A DNA stretch of 41,336 nucleotides from Halopseudomonas pachastrellae (GTDB lineage Bacteria; Pseudomonadota; Gammaproteobacteria; Pseudomonadales; Pseudomonadaceae), in the NCBI RefSeq assembly GCF_900114765.1, contig NZ_FOUD01000027.1, forward strand, positions 1-41,336. The letters run 5' to 3'. A model generated the notes under the pieces. It did no database searches. It was given only the letters and a program-made list of their open reading frames with translations, and was not told the origin of the DNA. Positions within the stretch are counted from its first letter, which is position 1. Each line of letters opens with the position of its first letter. This document shows, in pieces, positions 23,839-32,555 of this stretch. Made by a program: the position numbers and the translations under genes.

Positions 23839-23867
23839 ATTAAATAACAGTCCTTGTACAAGCGCAA
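23839..23867 (-). promoter_or_regulatory. Promoter of the pilMNOPQ-aroKB operon
   Basis: On the minus strand, TTGCGC (23862..23867) and TTTAAT (23839..23844) are spaced 17 bases apart. The -10 matches the consensus at five positions and the -35 only at its TTG. The start would fall near 23832, giving a leader of about 45 bases before GTG 23786. Confidence 0.5.
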
Positions 23868-23868
23868 A

Positions 23869-23898
23869 TGGCTAAATCAAAAAAAATACGCTTATAAT
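23869..23898 (+). promoter_or_regulatory. ponA: Promoter of ponA
   Basis: A perfect TATAAT (23893..23898) follows a poor -35, TGGCTA (23869..23874), at 18 bases, with an A-run in the spacer. The start would be near 23905 and the leader about 66 bases. The two divergent promoters are set back to back in a 184-base AT-rich gap. Confidence 0.6.
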
Positions 23899-23970
23899 GC
23901 AGACTGCTACGCCGTTCTCTTTTAGCAATCCAGCTAACTTTCTAATTATTCAGGGAATTCCCCATCCCTT

Positions 23971-26367
23971 ATGCGCTTACTGAGATTTCTCTTCTGGTCT
24001 GCCTTCGCGCTGGCATGTGCACCCATCATGATTCTGAGCGGGGTTGCGCTCTATCTTAGCCCCGCCCTGCCTGATGTTGAAACCCTGCGTGACGTCGAAC
24101 TGCAAACCCCATTGCGGATATATAGCACAGATAATCGACTGATAGCAGAGTTCGGTGAAATGCGACGTTTCCCGATCAGCTACGACCAGGTCCCGGGCGA
24201 CTTCGTGCATGCCCTGCTGGCAGCCGAGGACGACAACTTCCTCAACCACCACGGGGTCGACCCGATGGGGTTGCTGCGCGCAGCCAGCGAGCTGCTGCAG
24301 ACCGGCCACATTCAGACCGGCGGTAGCACCATCACTATGCAGGTGGCGAAAAACTACTTCCTCAGCAGCGACCGGGTTTTCTCGCGCAAGCTGAACGAGA
24401 TATTGCTGGCCCTGCAGATCGAGCGCAATCTCGACAAGCACGAAATTTTCGAGCTGTACGTCAACAAGATCTACCTGGGCAACCGCGCCTACGGTATCGA
24501 GGCGGCCGCGCAGGTCTATTACGGCAAATCGATCAACGAGCTGCCCCTGGCCGACCTGGCCATGATCGCCGGCCTTCCCAAGGCACCGTCCCGCTATAAC
24601 CCGATCGCCAACCCGGAGCGCACCAAGGTCCGTCGCGACTGGATTCTGGACCGCATGCTGACCCTGGGATACATCGACGAAGATAGCTACCGCGAGGCGG
24701 TCAACACGCCCATCACCGCGCGCAACCATGGCGCGAACCCGGAGATGGAGGCCCCCTACATCGCCGAGATGGCGCGCCTGGAAATGGTCGAGCGATTTGG
24801 CGACAAGGCTTACACCCAGGGCTTCAACGTCTACACCACCGTGGACAGCCGCCTGCAGGACATGGCCAACAAGGCCGTGCGCGATGGCCTGCAGGAATAC
24901 GATGTTCGCCACGGCTATCGGGGCCCAGAGGCGCGCAACCCGGATATCACCCTGGAACAGGGCCTTGAACTGCTCAAGGGCTATAAAAGCCTGGGCGGCC
25001 TGGAGCCTGCACTCGTCGCTGCAGTCAACAGCGAAAACGTGGAGATCCGCCTGCGCCGTGACCAGCAGGGCGTGATCAACTGGGACGACATGAAATGGGC
25101 TCGCCCCTATCTGAGCGCCAACGGCATGGGGCCGCGCCCCGGCAAGCCGATGGACGTGCTCCAGCCGGGCGATATCATCCGTGTCAGCCGCATCGAAGAT
25201 GACAACTGGCGCCTGGCGCAGGTGCCCGAGGCGCAAAGTGCGCTGGTCGTTCTCGGCCCGCAGGATGGTGCTATCAAGGCACTGATCGGCGGCTTCTCCT
25301 TCCTGCAGAGTAACTACAATCGCGCCACCCAGGCGCGCCGTCAGCCGGGCTCCAGCTTCAAGCCGTTCCTGTATTGCGCGGCGCTGGACAAGGGCTACAC
25401 ACCGGCCAGCCTGGTCAACGACGCGCCGCTGATCTTTGTTGACGACTACCTCGACTCCATCTGGCGCCCGAAGAACTCTGGCGGCGACTTCCTTGGCCCC
25501 ATTCGCCTGCGTGAAGCCCTGTATCGCTCACGCAACCTGGTATCCATCAGGCTGATGCAGGATCTGGGGGTCGACAACGCACTGAGCTACATTGAACGCT
25601 TCGGCTTTGAGCGCAAGGATCTGCCGCGCAACCTGTCGGCCTCTCTCGGCACCTCGGAGCTGACTCCCCTGCAGATTGCCCAGGGCTATGCGACCTTTGC
25701 CAACGGCGGTTATGCGGTCAAGCCCTACCTGATCGACCGCATCGAGAACCGCTACGGCCAACTGATCGACTACAGCAAGCCACCGGTCACTCCCGAGCTG
25801 ACCGAGCAGCAACAGGCTCGCCTGAACGCCTATGTCGAGCGCCAGGGCAGTGGCATCAGCGAGCAGCCTACCGAGGCTGAGCGCGTCGTTGATGAGCGCA
25901 CCATCTATCAGCTCAACAGCATGCTGCGCGACGTGGTACGTCGGGGCACGGCAGTACGCGCCCGCGCCCTGAACCGCAATGATCTGGCCGGCAAGACGGG
26001 TACCACCAACGACCAGAAAGACGCCTGGTTCTCCGGCTTCAACCCGGACCTGGTTGCTACCGTGTGGGTTGGCTTTGATCAGCCCAGCACCCTGGGTCGA
26101 CGTGAGTTCGGTGGCACCGCCGCGCTGCCTATCTGGATGAACTTCATGGGCGCCGCACTCGAAGGCGTGCCGGACCGCGAACCGCGCATGCCCAGAGGGC
26201 TGGTGACTGCCCGCATCGACCCCACCACCGGGCGCAGCGCATCACCCGGCACCGACGGCGCCTTCATGGAGATATTCAAACAGGAAGACGCCCCACCGCC
26301 CTACAGCGAGCTGGAGATGGGCGGCTACGACAGCGGTGGAGCGGTTACACCACTCGAACTGTTCTGA
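23971..26367 (+). CDS. ponA: Penicillin-binding protein 1A
   Basis: 798 residues. This bifunctional peptidoglycan synthase is anchored by one N-terminal helix (about 10-30). The GT51 glycosyltransferase domain (about 55-230) contains LLAAEDDNF with catalytic Glu86, and GGSTITMQVAKN. The OB-like insert (about 300-425) carries the extra region typical of PBP1A. The transpeptidase domain has the motifs SSFK (nucleophile Ser461, Lys464), SRN (520-522) and KTGTT (from Lys675). No strong Shine-Dalgarno is seen before ATG 23971; AGGGAA is about 14 bases away. The gene is divergent from pilM, as in P. aeruginosa, and its last 43 bases overlap the convergent lysR coding end. Confidence 0.97.
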   Translation: MRLLRFLFWSAFALACAPIMILSGVALYLSPALPDVETLRDVELQTPLRIYSTDNRLIAEFGEMRRFPISYDQVPGDFVHALLAAEDDNFLNHHGVDPMGLLRAASELLQTGHIQTGGSTITMQVAKNYFLSSDRVFSRKLNEILLALQIERNLDKHEIFELYVNKIYLGNRAYGIEAAAQVYYGKSINELPLADLAMIAGLPKAPSRYNPIANPERTKVRRDWILDRMLTLGYIDEDSYREAVNTPITARNHGANPEMEAPYIAEMARLEMVERFGDKAYTQGFNVYTTVDSRLQDMANKAVRDGLQEYDVRHGYRGPEARNPDITLEQGLELLKGYKSLGGLEPALVAAVNSENVEIRLRRDQQGVINWDDMKWARPYLSANGMGPRPGKPMDVLQPGDIIRVSRIEDDNWRLAQVPEAQSALVVLGPQDGAIKALIGGFSFLQSNYNRATQARRQPGSSFKPFLYCAALDKGYTPASLVNDAPLIFVDDYLDSIWRPKNSGGDFLGPIRLREALYRSRNLVSIRLMQDLGVDNALSYIERFGFERKDLPRNLSASLGTSELTPLQIAQGYATFANGGYAVKPYLIDRIENRYGQLIDYSKPPVTPELTEQQQARLNAYVERQGSGISEQPTEAERVVDERTIYQLNSMLRDVVRRGTAVRARALNRNDLAGKTGTTNDQKDAWFSGFNPDLVATVWVGFDQPSTLGRREFGGTAALPIWMNFMGAALEGVPDREPRMPRGLVTARIDPTTGRSASPGTDGAFMEIFKQEDAPPPYSELEMGGYDSGGAVTPLELF

Positions 26368-27272
26368 GCCAACGCATGAACCTGGCGCCGCAACCAGCGG
26401 TTGACCGGGTCGTGCTCCATGCCCTTGTGCCAGTAAAGCGTCAGGCCGATCTCCGGTAGCGGCAAGGGCATCTCCAGTAAGCGGTTACCCAACGGCCGAT
26501 TGATCAACTCGGCGTGGCGCCGCGACATGGTCAGCAGAAGCGGCGTTTCTGCCACCACCAGACTGGCGGCCTGATAGCTCTGGCACTGCTGCACCACATT
26601 GCGCATCAACCCCAGATGCCCCAGCGCCAGATCTTCAAAGGACAACCCTCGCCGCCAGGACGCGACCGCGATGTGCTCGGCGGCCACGTAGCTGTCCGCT
26701 GTCAGCTCGCCCTCAAACTGCGGGCCGGCGACCACGCACAGTGGCTCCTTGACCAGCTGCATCTGGCGCAGACTGGCATCCGCCGGGCGGGCGATCTGCA
26801 CCGCGAGATCAATCCGCCCTGCCGCCAGCTCCAGCTTTAACTCGGACCACCTGACACCGACTGTTCGCACCCGACTGCGCGGCGCCTGCTTACGTAAGTG
26901 CGTCAGCAGCGACGGAATCAGTACCGGCTCCAACTGTTCGGGCAAGCTGATGGTGAAGGTGCGCGCATCTTCCTGCGGATCGAACTGCTGCAGATAGCCC
27001 AGGCTTTGCTGCAGCCGGCTCAGACTGTCGATAATGCCCGGCGCCAGTCGCATAGCCGCTGCCGTCGGCGTCACGCCCCGGCCCTCGCGAACAAATAGCG
27101 GATCAGAGAAATGTTCGCGCAGCCGGGCCAGCGAATGACTCACCGCCGACTGACTGACGTGCAGCACTGCCGCCGCTCGAGTCAGGTTGCGCTCGCGGTA
27201 AACCACCTCAAACACCCGAAACAGATTCAGGTCTATCCGGGCCAATGATGGGGAATCATTCTTTTCACTCAT
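26325..27272 (-). CDS. LysR-family transcriptional regulator
   Basis: 315 residues from ATG 27272; a TTG two codons upstream is less likely. The N-terminal winged helix-turn-helix (about 13-75) includes NLTRAAAVLHVSQSAVSHSLARLREHFSDPLFVREGRG, typical of LysR regulators of the NodD/PcpR type. The C-terminal part is the effector-binding domain. It is divergent from the acyl-CoA synthetase and carboxylase genes, with a perfect T-N11-A palindrome between them, so local control of that pair is the natural inference, the effector perhaps being a CoA-linked acid or its free form. Its coding end overlaps the end of ponA by 43 bases on the opposite strand. Confidence 0.9.
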   Translation of the reverse strand: MSEKNDSPSLARIDLNLFRVFEVVYRERNLTRAAAVLHVSQSAVSHSLARLREHFSDPLFVREGRGVTPTAAAMRLAPGIIDSLSRLQQSLGYLQQFDPQEDARTFTISLPEQLEPVLIPSLLTHLRKQAPRSRVRTVGVRWSELKLELAAGRIDLAVQIARPADASLRQMQLVKEPLCVVAGPQFEGELTADSYVAAEHIAVASWRRGLSFEDLALGHLGLMRNVVQQCQSYQAASLVVAETPLLLTMSRRHAELINRPLGNRLLEMPLPLPEIGLTLYWHKGMEHDPVNRWLRRQVHALAQNSSSGVTAPPLS

Positions 27273-27325
27273 TAACAAACACCTGCTGCATGGGCTGTAT
27301 CCCCGAGATTACGCGCCCACAGCCA

Positions 27326-27348
27326 AACCATGAATAGAGATCATGGTT
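27326..27348. promoter_or_regulatory. LysR-type operator, AACCATGA-N7-TCATGGTT
   Basis: A perfect 8-bp inverted repeat with a 7-base spacer lies in the 154-base gap between lysR and the synthetase gene. It contains the T-N11-A core of LysR recognition sites. It is 54 bases from the lysR start and 78 bases from the synthetase start, suitable for a regulator acting on both. No convincing -35/-10 pair was found here. Confidence 0.65.
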
Positions 27349-27426
27349 CTGAATGAATATTGATCGCTTCTTATCCGCCTCGACAGCTCCTAAGCTTGAG
27401 CGACAACAACAGCAAGAGGCACGGAC

Positions 27427-29127
27427 ATGCACGAGCAGGACTATCTCGACACCCTGAAGGCGATTCAAGCCAAGGTCTGGCCGGCAGGCAAACCGACCAC
27501 CCCCGTCTACCCGCAGGGTGAGCGTCCGCTGACCGAATACCTCGCGCATTGGGCCCACACCGCGCCAGAGCGCGTTGCCGTGCACTTCTACGGCCACCAA
27601 CTGACCTACGCCGAGCTGGACGACCTGAGCAACCGCTGCGCCGCCCTGCTGCAGGCGCAGGGCATCAAGCCGGGCGACCGCGTTGCGGTGTTCATGCCCA
27701 ACTGCCCGCAACTGCATATCGCCTTCTACGGCCTTCTCAAGATGGGCGCGATCCATGCCCCGGTCAGCCCGATGGCCAAAGGCATGGAGCTGAGCTATCA
27801 GCTCAACGACTGCGGCGCCCGCGCCATTATCTGCTTTGACCAACTACTGCCCGTGGTGCAGGAGGTGCGCGAGCAGACCGCGCTGGAACAGGTGTTCACC
27901 ACCAGCCTGTCTGAACTCTGCCCAGCCCAGCCGCCGATCCCGGTGCCGGATCTGCTGCAAGCACCCAAGCTACCCATCACTAACAGCATCGACCTGATGC
28001 CCGCGCTGGCAGCCACCACGCCTGCGCCGCAGAACCTGCCCAAACTGAAGCTGGATGACACCGCCGCCCTCAACTACACCGGCGGCACCACCGGTCTGCC
28101 GAAGGGCTGCATTCATACCCACGGCGACATGCTCTACACCTGCGCCAGCTTTGTCCCGGTCGCCATGGGCTTTGACGAGGAGCGCATCGGCCTGAACTTC
28201 ATGCCGGAATTCTGGATCGCCGGCGAGAACTCCGGCCTGCTGTTCCCCGTTTTCGCCGGCACCACCCTGGTGTTGCTGGCCCGCTGGGACGCGCTGACCT
28301 TTATGAGCGCCGTTCAGCACTATCGGGTTACCCAGACCGGTCTGCTGGTCGACAGCGCGTCCGAGGTTCTCGATCACCCGCAGGTGCGCGAGTTCGACTT
28401 CAGCTCGCTTGAAACCACCAGCTGCGTTTCCTTTATCAAGAAGCTGACCCCGGAATACCGCCGCCGCTGGCGCGAGCTGACCGGCTGCACGCTGTTCGAA
28501 ACCAGCTTCGGGATGACCGAAACCCATACCTGCGACACCTTCACTGCCGGCCTGCAGGACGATGATTTCGACCTGAAATCCGAACCCACTTTCGTCGGCC
28601 TGCCGGTGCCCGGTACCGAATTCAAGGTGTGCGACTTCGACACCGGCGAGCTGCTGCCGCTGGGCAGCGAGGGCGAGCTGTGCCTGCGCAGCCCCTCCCT
28701 GCTCAAAGGCTACTGGAACAAGCCGGAGGCCAGCGCCGAGGCCCTGCGCGACGGCGGCTGGCTGCACACCGGCGACAGCGGCGTGATCACCGAACAGGGC
28801 TTTATCCGCTATCTCGGGCGGCGCAAGGAAATGCTCAAGGTCAACGGCATGAGTGTGTTCCCCAGTGAGCTGGAAGCCATGCTTGGCCAACACCCGGATA
28901 TTCTCGCCTCCGCGGTCATCGGCAAGCCCGACCCCAAGCGCGGCCAGACGCCACTCGCCTTTATCATCACCAAACCCGGCAGCCAGGCCAGCGCTGAGTC
29001 GCTACGCGACTGGTGCAAGCAGGCAATGGCGATCTACAAGGTGCCGGAGATTCGGCTGGTGGATACACTGCCGATGACCGCGACCGGCAAGGTCAAGAAA
29101 CAGGAACTACAGGACTGGATCAACTAA
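27427..29127 (+). CDS. AMP-forming acyl-CoA synthetase (ANL superfamily)
   Basis: 566 residues. It would activate a carboxylic acid as the acyl-adenylate and then form the CoA thioester. The P-loop is YTGGTTGLPKG (217-227); FETSFGMTET holds the adenylate motif, YLGRRKEMLKVNG the hinge region and Lys555 in TATGKVKK the catalytic lysine of the mobile C-terminal domain. The ATG at 27427 has AGAGG about eight bases upstream. The gene ends three bases before the carboxylase start, so the two are almost certainly co-transcribed. The substrate is not shown by the sequence; pairing with a long-chain-type acyl-CoA carboxylase suggests a fatty or branched acid. Confidence 0.88.
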   Translation: MHEQDYLDTLKAIQAKVWPAGKPTTPVYPQGERPLTEYLAHWAHTAPERVAVHFYGHQLTYAELDDLSNRCAALLQAQGIKPGDRVAVFMPNCPQLHIAFYGLLKMGAIHAPVSPMAKGMELSYQLNDCGARAIICFDQLLPVVQEVREQTALEQVFTTSLSELCPAQPPIPVPDLLQAPKLPITNSIDLMPALAATTPAPQNLPKLKLDDTAALNYTGGTTGLPKGCIHTHGDMLYTCASFVPVAMGFDEERIGLNFMPEFWIAGENSGLLFPVFAGTTLVLLARWDALTFMSAVQHYRVTQTGLLVDSASEVLDHPQVREFDFSSLETTSCVSFIKKLTPEYRRRWRELTGCTLFETSFGMTETHTCDTFTAGLQDDDFDLKSEPTFVGLPVPGTEFKVCDFDTGELLPLGSEGELCLRSPSLLKGYWNKPEASAEALRDGGWLHTGDSGVITEQGFIRYLGRRKEMLKVNGMSVFPSELEAMLGQHPDILASAVIGKPDPKRGQTPLAFIITKPGSQASAESLRDWCKQAMAIYKVPEIRLVDTLPMTATGKVKKQELQDWIN

Positions 29128-29130
29128 CCC

Positions 29131-32100
29131 ATGGCATTCAACCGTATTCTTATCGCCAACCGTGGCGAAATCGCCATCCGCCTCGCCCGCGCCATCGCTG
29201 ACTGCGGCGCCACCGGTGTGGCCGTTTACGCCGAAGATGACGCCCAGTCGCTGCACGTGCGCAGCGCCGATCAGGCCATTGCCCTCGAAGGTCAAGGCGT
29301 AGCCGCCTATCTGGACGCAGCCCAGCTGATCCACATCGCCAAGGAGCAGAGCTGCGATGCCATCCACCCCGGTTACGGTTTTCTCAGCGAAAACGCCGAC
29401 TTCGCCCGCGCCTGCCAGCAAGCCGGCATCACCTTTATCGGCCCGGCGCCCGAGGTGCTAGACACCTTTGGCGACAAGGCTAGCGCCCGTCGTTTGGCCC
29501 AGCAGCAGGGCGTGCCGCTGACCCAAGGCACCAACGAGCCAACCACGCTGGAGCAGGCACGCGACTTTATGCAATCGCTCGGCGACGGCGCCGCGGTGAT
29601 GCTCAAGGCACTGGCCGGCGGCGGCGGACGCGGCATGCGTGCGGTGCACGATCTTGCCGAGCTGGATGACGCCTTCGCCCGCTGCACCTCCGAGGCCACC
29701 GCCGCCTTCGGTCGCGGCGACCTGTATGTCGAGCGGCTGATTCGCCGCGCCCGTCATATCGAAGTACAGATCATCGGCGACGGCACAGAAGTCGCCCACG
29801 TCTGGGAGCGTGACTGCACGCTGCAGCGCCGCAACCAGAAGCTGCTGGAAGTGGCCCCGGCACCGAGCCTTGATCCAGCCGTGCGCAAACAGCTGCATGA
29901 AGCCGCCTGCACCCTGACCCGCGCGGTCGGCTACCGCGGTCTGTGTACCGTCGAGTTTCTGCTCGACGAGGAGCGCGGCGACTTCGTCTTTATGGAAGCC
30001 AACCCACGCATTCAGGTGGAGCACACCGTGACCGAAGCGGTAACCGGCCTTGATCTGGCAGTGACCCAAATCCAGCTCGCCGCGGGCAAGACCTTGGCAG
30101 AGCTGGGCTTTACCCAAGCCGAGATCCCGGCGGCACGCGGTTTTGCCGTACAGCTGCGCATCAACCTGGAAAGCATGGCTGCCGACGGCAGCACCCGCCC
30201 GGCTGGCGGCACGCTCAGCGCCTATCAGCCGCCGAGCGGCCCGGGCATCCGCGTCGATGGCTACGGCTACGCCGGTTACACCACCAGCCCGCGCTACGAC
30301 TCGCTGCTGGCGAAACTGATTGTGCATGCGGGTGGCGACTATCCAAACACCCTGCGCCGCGCCTATCGCGCGCTGTGCGAATTCCGCCTGGAAGGCGCCG
30401 CCAGCAACCTGCACCTGCTGCAGAATTTGCTGCAGCACCCGCAGGTGCAGAGCAACGACGTATCGACCGCCTTTATCGAAGCCGAAGCCGCCAGCCTGAC
30501 CGCGGCCCACGCCAGCGCCCATCCGCACCGGTTCTTCCAGAGCAGCACGAGCAGCGCCACCGCCAGCAGCACGCAGACCGATGCACCCGCCGGCACCGAG
30601 CCGTTGAACGCGCCGGTTCAAGGCGTGCTGGTCAGCCTGGATGTGCAGGTTGGCGACAGCGTCGCCGTCGGCCAGCAGGTCGCGATCATGGAAGCCATGA
30701 AGATGGAGTTCGTGGTCAAGGCAACCCAGAGCGGCATCGTCCGCGCGCTGGCCGCCAACGCTAGCGACAGCCTGTTCGAAGGCAGCGCCCTGCTCTATCT
30801 GGAGCCCGCCGAAGTGGCGGGCAACGCCCAGCAGGACGAAGAAAGCGTTGCCATCGACCACATCCGCGCCGACCTGCAGGAAGTGCTGGAGCGCCGCGCC
30901 GAACTGACCGACGAGCGCCGCCCGGACGCCGTAGCCAAGCGCCGCAAGACCGGCCAGCGCACCGCCCGCGAGAACCTCGCCGACCTGCTCGACGACGGCA
31001 GCTTTATCGAATACGGCGGCTTTGCGCTGGCGGCCCAGCGCACCCGCCGTACCCACGAAGAGCTGTTGAAGATGAGCCCGGCCGACGGCCTGATCAACGG
31101 CATCGGCACCATCAATGCCGACAAGTTTGGCGAGCACGCCGCCCGCTGTATGGCGCTGTCCTACGACTACACCGTGTTTGCCGGCACGCAGGGCGTCACC
31201 AACCACAAGAAAACCGACCGCATGCTGGAGCTGGCCGAGCAGTGGAAGCTGCCGCTGGTGTTCTTCACCGAAGGTGGCGGCGGTCGCCCCGGCGATATCG
31301 ACAAGGTCGGCGTGGCCGGCCTGGACTGCACCACCTTCATGCGCATGGCGCGACTGTCCGGCATGGTGCCGACCGTGGGTATCGTCTCCGGCCGCTGCTT
31401 CGCCGGTAACGCCGCGCTGCTCGGCTGCTGCGATGTGATCATCGCCACCGAGAATGCCACCATCGGCATGGCCGGCCCGGCGATGATCGAAGGCGGCGGT
31501 CTGGGCCGTTTCACCCCAGAACAAGTTGGCCCGACCAGCATGCACGGCCCGAACGGCGTGATCGACGTGCGGGTGCAGGACGAGGCCGAGGCCACAGCCG
31601 TCGCCAAGCAGTACATCTCCTACTTCCAGGGCGATCTGACGGAATGGGAAGCGGCGGACCAGCGCGAGTTGCGTCACCTGATCCCGGAAAACCGCCTGCG
31701 CGTCTACGACATCCGCAAGGTCATCGACACCCTGGCAGACCGCGACTCGGTGCTGGAGCTGCGCCGCGAATTTGCGCCGGGGCTGATCACCGCGCTGATC
31801 CGCATCGAAGGCCGCGCCTTCGGTCTGATCGCCAACAACCCGATGCACCTGGGCGGCGCTATCGACGCGGTAGCGGGCGACAAGGCCGCGCGCTTTATGC
31901 AGCTGTGTCAGGCCCACGGCCTGCCGATGGTTTCGCTGTGCGACACCCCCGGCTTTATGGTCGGCCCGGACGCCGAGCAGCAGGGCACCGTGCGCCACGT
32001 CTCACGCATGTTCGTCACCGCCGCCAGCCTGAGCATTCCGTTCTTCACCGTGGTGCTGCGCAAGGGTTACGGGCTGGGCGCGCAGGCAATGGCAGCGGGT

Positions 32101-32415
32101 AGCTTCCACGCACCGATGTTCACCATCGGCTGGCCGAGCAGCGAATTCGGTGCGATGGGCCTGGAAGGCGCGGTACGTCTTGGTTACTCGAAGGAGCTGG
32201 CGGCGATTGAGGGCGAAGGCGAGCGTCAGGCGACCTTCGAGAAACTGGTCGCCGAGCTATATCAGCGCGGCAAGGGCATCAGCATGGCCAGCTTCCTCGA
32301 GATCGACGCGGTGATCGACCCGCTGGAAACCCGCGGCTGGCTGATGCGCGGCCTGCACTCGGCGCCGGACGAGGCGCTGCTCAAGGGCACCCGGCCGTTC
32401 GTGGATACCTGGTAA
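29131..32415 (+). CDS. Single-chain acyl-CoA carboxylase (BC-BCCP-CT fusion, LCC type)
   Basis: 1094 residues combining three functions normally found on separate chains. The biotin carboxylase domain (about 1-450) begins FNRILIANRGEIAIRLARA and has the ATP-grasp loop KALAGGGGRGMRAV and FMEANPRIQVEH. The biotin carrier domain (about 488-560) carries MEAMKMEF, with Lys524 as the biotinylated residue. The carboxyltransferase domain (about 570-1094) has crotonase-fold N and C halves, including FFTEGGGGRPGDID and KGYGLGAQAMAAGSF. Length and domain order match the single-chain long-chain acyl-CoA carboxylases described from Mycobacterium and found in Pseudomonas (PA1400, as I recall). It would carboxylate an acyl-CoA to the 2-carboxy (malonyl-type) CoA. 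Only TAACCC separates it from the synthetase. Substrate range is unknown. Confidence 0.88.
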   Translation: MAFNRILIANRGEIAIRLARAIADCGATGVAVYAEDDAQSLHVRSADQAIALEGQGVAAYLDAAQLIHIAKEQSCDAIHPGYGFLSENADFARACQQAGITFIGPAPEVLDTFGDKASARRLAQQQGVPLTQGTNEPTTLEQARDFMQSLGDGAAVMLKALAGGGGRGMRAVHDLAELDDAFARCTSEATAAFGRGDLYVERLIRRARHIEVQIIGDGTEVAHVWERDCTLQRRNQKLLEVAPAPSLDPAVRKQLHEAACTLTRAVGYRGLCTVEFLLDEERGDFVFMEANPRIQVEHTVTEAVTGLDLAVTQIQLAAGKTLAELGFTQAEIPAARGFAVQLRINLESMAADGSTRPAGGTLSAYQPPSGPGIRVDGYGYAGYTTSPRYDSLLAKLIVHAGGDYPNTLRRAYRALCEFRLEGAASNLHLLQNLLQHPQVQSNDVSTAFIEAEAASLTAAHASAHPHRFFQSSTSSATASSTQTDAPAGTEPLNAPVQGVLVSLDVQVGDSVAVGQQVAIMEAMKMEFVVKATQSGIVRALAANASDSLFEGSALLYLEPAEVAGNAQQDEESVAIDHIRADLQEVLERRAELTDERRPDAVAKRRKTGQRTARENLADLLDDGSFIEYGGFALAAQRTRRTHEELLKMSPADGLINGIGTINADKFGEHAARCMALSYDYTVFAGTQGVTNHKKTDRMLELAEQWKLPLVFFTEGGGGRPGDIDKVGVAGLDCTTFMRMARLSGMVPTVGIVSGRCFAGNAALLGCCDVIIATENATIGMAGPAMIEGGGLGRFTPEQVGPTSMHGPNGVIDVRVQDEAEATAVAKQYISYFQGDLTEWEAADQRELRHLIPENRLRVYDIRKVIDTLADRDSVLELRREFAPGLITALIRIEGRAFGLIANNPMHLGGAIDAVAGDKAARFMQLCQAHGLPMVSLCDTPGFMVGPDAEQQGTVRHVSRMFVTAASLSIPFFTVVLRKGYGLGAQAMAAGSFHAPMFTIGWPSSEFGAMGLEGAVRLGYSKELAAIEGEGERQATFEKLVAELYQRGKGISMASFLEIDAVIDPLETRGWLMRGLHSAPDEALLKGTRPFVDTW

Positions 32416-32447
32416 CCAGGGACGGTTGCTGTTTCCACCCGCCTGCC

Positions 32448-32478
32448 TGCCTGCCGGAGGCTATTTTCCGGCCAGGCA
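32448..32478 (+). terminator. Terminator-like hairpin after the carboxylase gene
   Basis: The arms TGCCTG-CCGGA and TTCCGG-CCAGGCA enclose a short loop in the 140-base gap between two convergent genes. No T-run follows on either strand. The rest of this gap shows nothing I recognise. Confidence 0.4.
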
Positions 32479-32555
32479 AGGCGCTGGGGGGTGCAGTGTG
32501 GTCATCCCACATAAGCGATCGACACCGCATCATGGCCGGAAGATGGCCCTGGCCT

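Noticed and set aside
29458..31998. An 846-codon open frame antisense to the carboxylase
   Set aside because: Low-complexity Gly/Ala/Val/Gln-rich translation with no domain; a shadow of the real gene.
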